A DNA stretch of 64,000 nucleotides from an uncultured Bacteroidales bacterium (GTDB taxonomy: Bacteria; Bacteroidota; Bacteroidia; Bacteroidales; UBA932), in contig CALVDR010000012.1 of NCBI GenBank assembly GCA_944326365.1, positions 1-64,000 of the forward strand, read 5' to 3'. Numbering within the stretch: position 1 is the stretch's first letter; the number at the start of each line of letters is the position of its first letter. This document shows positions 62,918-64,000 of the stretch, one piece after another. Both the position numbers and the translations under genes were made by a program. Under the pieces are notes generated by a model. It ran no database searches, was not told where the DNA came from, and saw only the letters and a program-made list of their open reading frames with translations.

Positions 62918-63466
62918 ATGGAGCGTATCAAACTTTTCGACAAGACTTTCAAGACTTTCATCCCGTATGAAAAGATCGAGAAAGCCATAGATACTGTTGC
63001 AGACAAGGTCAATGCTGATTTTGAAGGCTGCACAGACATACCTGTCCTGCTCTGCGTACTCAACGGATCCATCATGTTCACTGCCGAACTCATGAAAAGG
63101 CTCGGGTTCAACTGTGAAGTGGTGTCCATCAAGCTTTCTTCCTACAGCGGGACCAGCAGCACGGGCCATGTGCGTCAGGTTATGGGACTGACCGCCGATA
63201 TCACGGGCAGAAGAGTCATCATAGTGGAAGACATAGTGGACTCGGGAAACACCATCATGGAACTTCAGAAGCACCTTGCCGAAAAAGGGGCTGCATCATC
63301 CTGCATCTGCACCATGCTACTGAAACCTGACGCCTGCAGGAAAGACCTGCATCCGGAATATGTGGCCATGGAGATACCGAACGACTTTATCGTAGGTTTC
63401 GGTCTGGACTACAACGAGCTCGGCAGGAACTTCAAGGACATTTATATTCTTGACCCGGAAGCATGA
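62918..63466 (+). CDS. hpt: Hypoxanthine phosphoribosyltransferase
   Basis: A 182-aa type I phosphoribosyltransferase that salvages hypoxanthine or guanine with PRPP. The PRPP-binding signature VIIVEDIVDSGNTIMEL is present, as are the N-terminal LCVLNGSIMFTAELM loop and the C-terminal base-contacting DFIVGFGLDYNELGRN. The start at 62918 (MERIKLFDKTF) follows the -7 box; the longer frame from 62867 begins upstream of transcription. adk follows 80 bases later. Confidence 0.95.
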   Translation: MERIKLFDKTFKTFIPYEKIEKAIDTVADKVNADFEGCTDIPVLLCVLNGSIMFTAELMKRLGFNCEVVSIKLSSYSGTSSTGHVRQVMGLTADITGRRVIIVEDIVDSGNTIMELQKHLAEKGAASSCICTMLLKPDACRKDLHPEYVAMEIPNDFIVGFGLDYNELGRNFKDIYILDPEA

Positions 63467-63546
63467 AGGGTCACAACCATTACCTGAATATCAGATAAAT
63501 TTCAGAACGGGCCGCCGGAAGCGGCAATATAAAACCAAATCAGACA

Positions 63547-64000
63547 ATGAAATACTTTATTCTTTTCGGGCCTCCGGGAGCAGGTAAAGGCACCCAGGCT
63601 ACAGCAATGGTTGAAAAATACAATCTTCGCCATATCTCCACAGGCGAACTTCTCCGCAAGGAAATCGCCGCCGGAAGCGAACTTGGTCTCAAAGCCAAAT
63701 CCCTCATCGATGCAGGAGCGCTTGTTCCGGATGAAATAGTGGAAGGCATGATAGAATCAGAGTTCAAGACGGTCAAGGACGTGGACGGCTTCCTTCTCGA
63801 CGGATTCCCCCGCACTACGGCACAGGCCGCCTCTCTGGACAAGATGCTCGCCAAGACTTCCGAAGAAGTCACTGCTGTGGTTTCCATCATGATCCCTGAT
63901 GAAATGATCAAGGAACGTATCAAACACAGGGCATCCATCGAAGGCAGGGCCGATGATGCAAATGACGAGACCATTGCCAACAGAATCAGGACCTATCATG
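63547..64000 (+). CDS. adk: Adenylate kinase, truncated by the window edge
   Basis: The first 151 residues are visible and the frame is open to the last base. The P-loop GPPGAGKGTQ (8-17), the AMP-binding STGELLRKEI and GFLLDGFPRTTAQA segments and the start of the lid (IKHRASIEGRADD) are intact. The enzyme equilibrates AMP, ADP and ATP. In the lid the usual first R of RxxGR follows the normal pattern. Nothing indicates a broken gene; the rest lies beyond the window. Confidence 0.95.
   Translation, partial: MKYFILFGPPGAGKGTQATAMVEKYNLRHISTGELLRKEIAAGSELGLKAKSLIDAGALVPDEIVEGMIESEFKTVKDVDGFLLDGFPRTTAQAASLDKMLAKTSEEVTAVVSIMIPDEMIKERIKHRASIEGRADDANDETIANRIRTYH

Overview
This 64 kb window comes from a Bacteroidales-type bacterium with moderate GC (about half, by eye). 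The evidence is a SusC/SusD polysaccharide utilisation locus under a hybrid two-component system, promoters of the Bacteroidetes TTTG-N20-TAnnTTTG type, leaders mostly lacking Shine-Dalgarno sites, a biotin-dependent methylmalonyl-CoA decarboxylase-type gene set, and a V-type ATPase operon in the E-DUF2764-A-B-D-I-K order. The gene set resembles gut Rikenellaceae or Cryptobacteroides-like lineages; I cannot resolve the genus. No rRNA, tRNA, CRISPR array or intact insertion sequence was seen.

Region 1 (1-16.9 kb) is mainly housekeeping: a CPA2 antiporter, a shredded efflux operon, Ffh, LysA, a deoxyhypusine-synthase homologue, a membrane-anchored AraC regulator, a small lipoprotein, DUF4301, the overlapping recF-DUF721-pdxB set (minus strand), a TPR membrane protein, YebC, and carboxyltransferase, small-subunit and biotin-carrier genes. 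Region 2 (16.9-21.7 kb) is the methyl branch of one-carbon metabolism: metH and metF. A dispersed hairpin repeat occurs at 1-100, 14427-14502 and 20702-20777. Two of its copies end 13-15 bases before the start codons of the carboxyltransferase gene and metF.

Region 3 (21.7-23 kb) is a recombination scar: a truncated SusC N-terminus abuts a truncated O-antigen-ligase-like fragment on the other strand, followed by an AT-rich orphan secreted protein. Region 4 (23-50.8 kb) is a large bidirectional polysaccharide utilisation locus. The minus strand carries a hybrid sensor-regulator, a GH2 enzyme and an unusual FAD-oxidoreductase/GH130/SGNH triple-domain protein. The plus strand carries an unrecognised secreted (alpha/alpha)6-like protein, GH43, two GH105 enzymes, SusC, SusD, two related Big2/discoidin surface lipoproteins, a terminator and a GH115 alpha-glucuronidase. 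Together these suggest a uronic-acid-decorated plant or microbial heteroglycan as substrate. No polysaccharide lyase lies inside the locus itself.

Region 5 (50.8-58.3 kb) is the V-ATPase operon. Its K subunit has the residues expected of a Na+-binding ring. Region 6 (58.3-64 kb) holds a PL21-type heparinase II homologue, a helix-hairpin-helix/outer-membrane-barrel protein, hpt, and adk running off the right edge. The best candidates for something undescribed are the triple-domain enzyme, the unknown protein at 33669-35708 and the hairpin repeat family.
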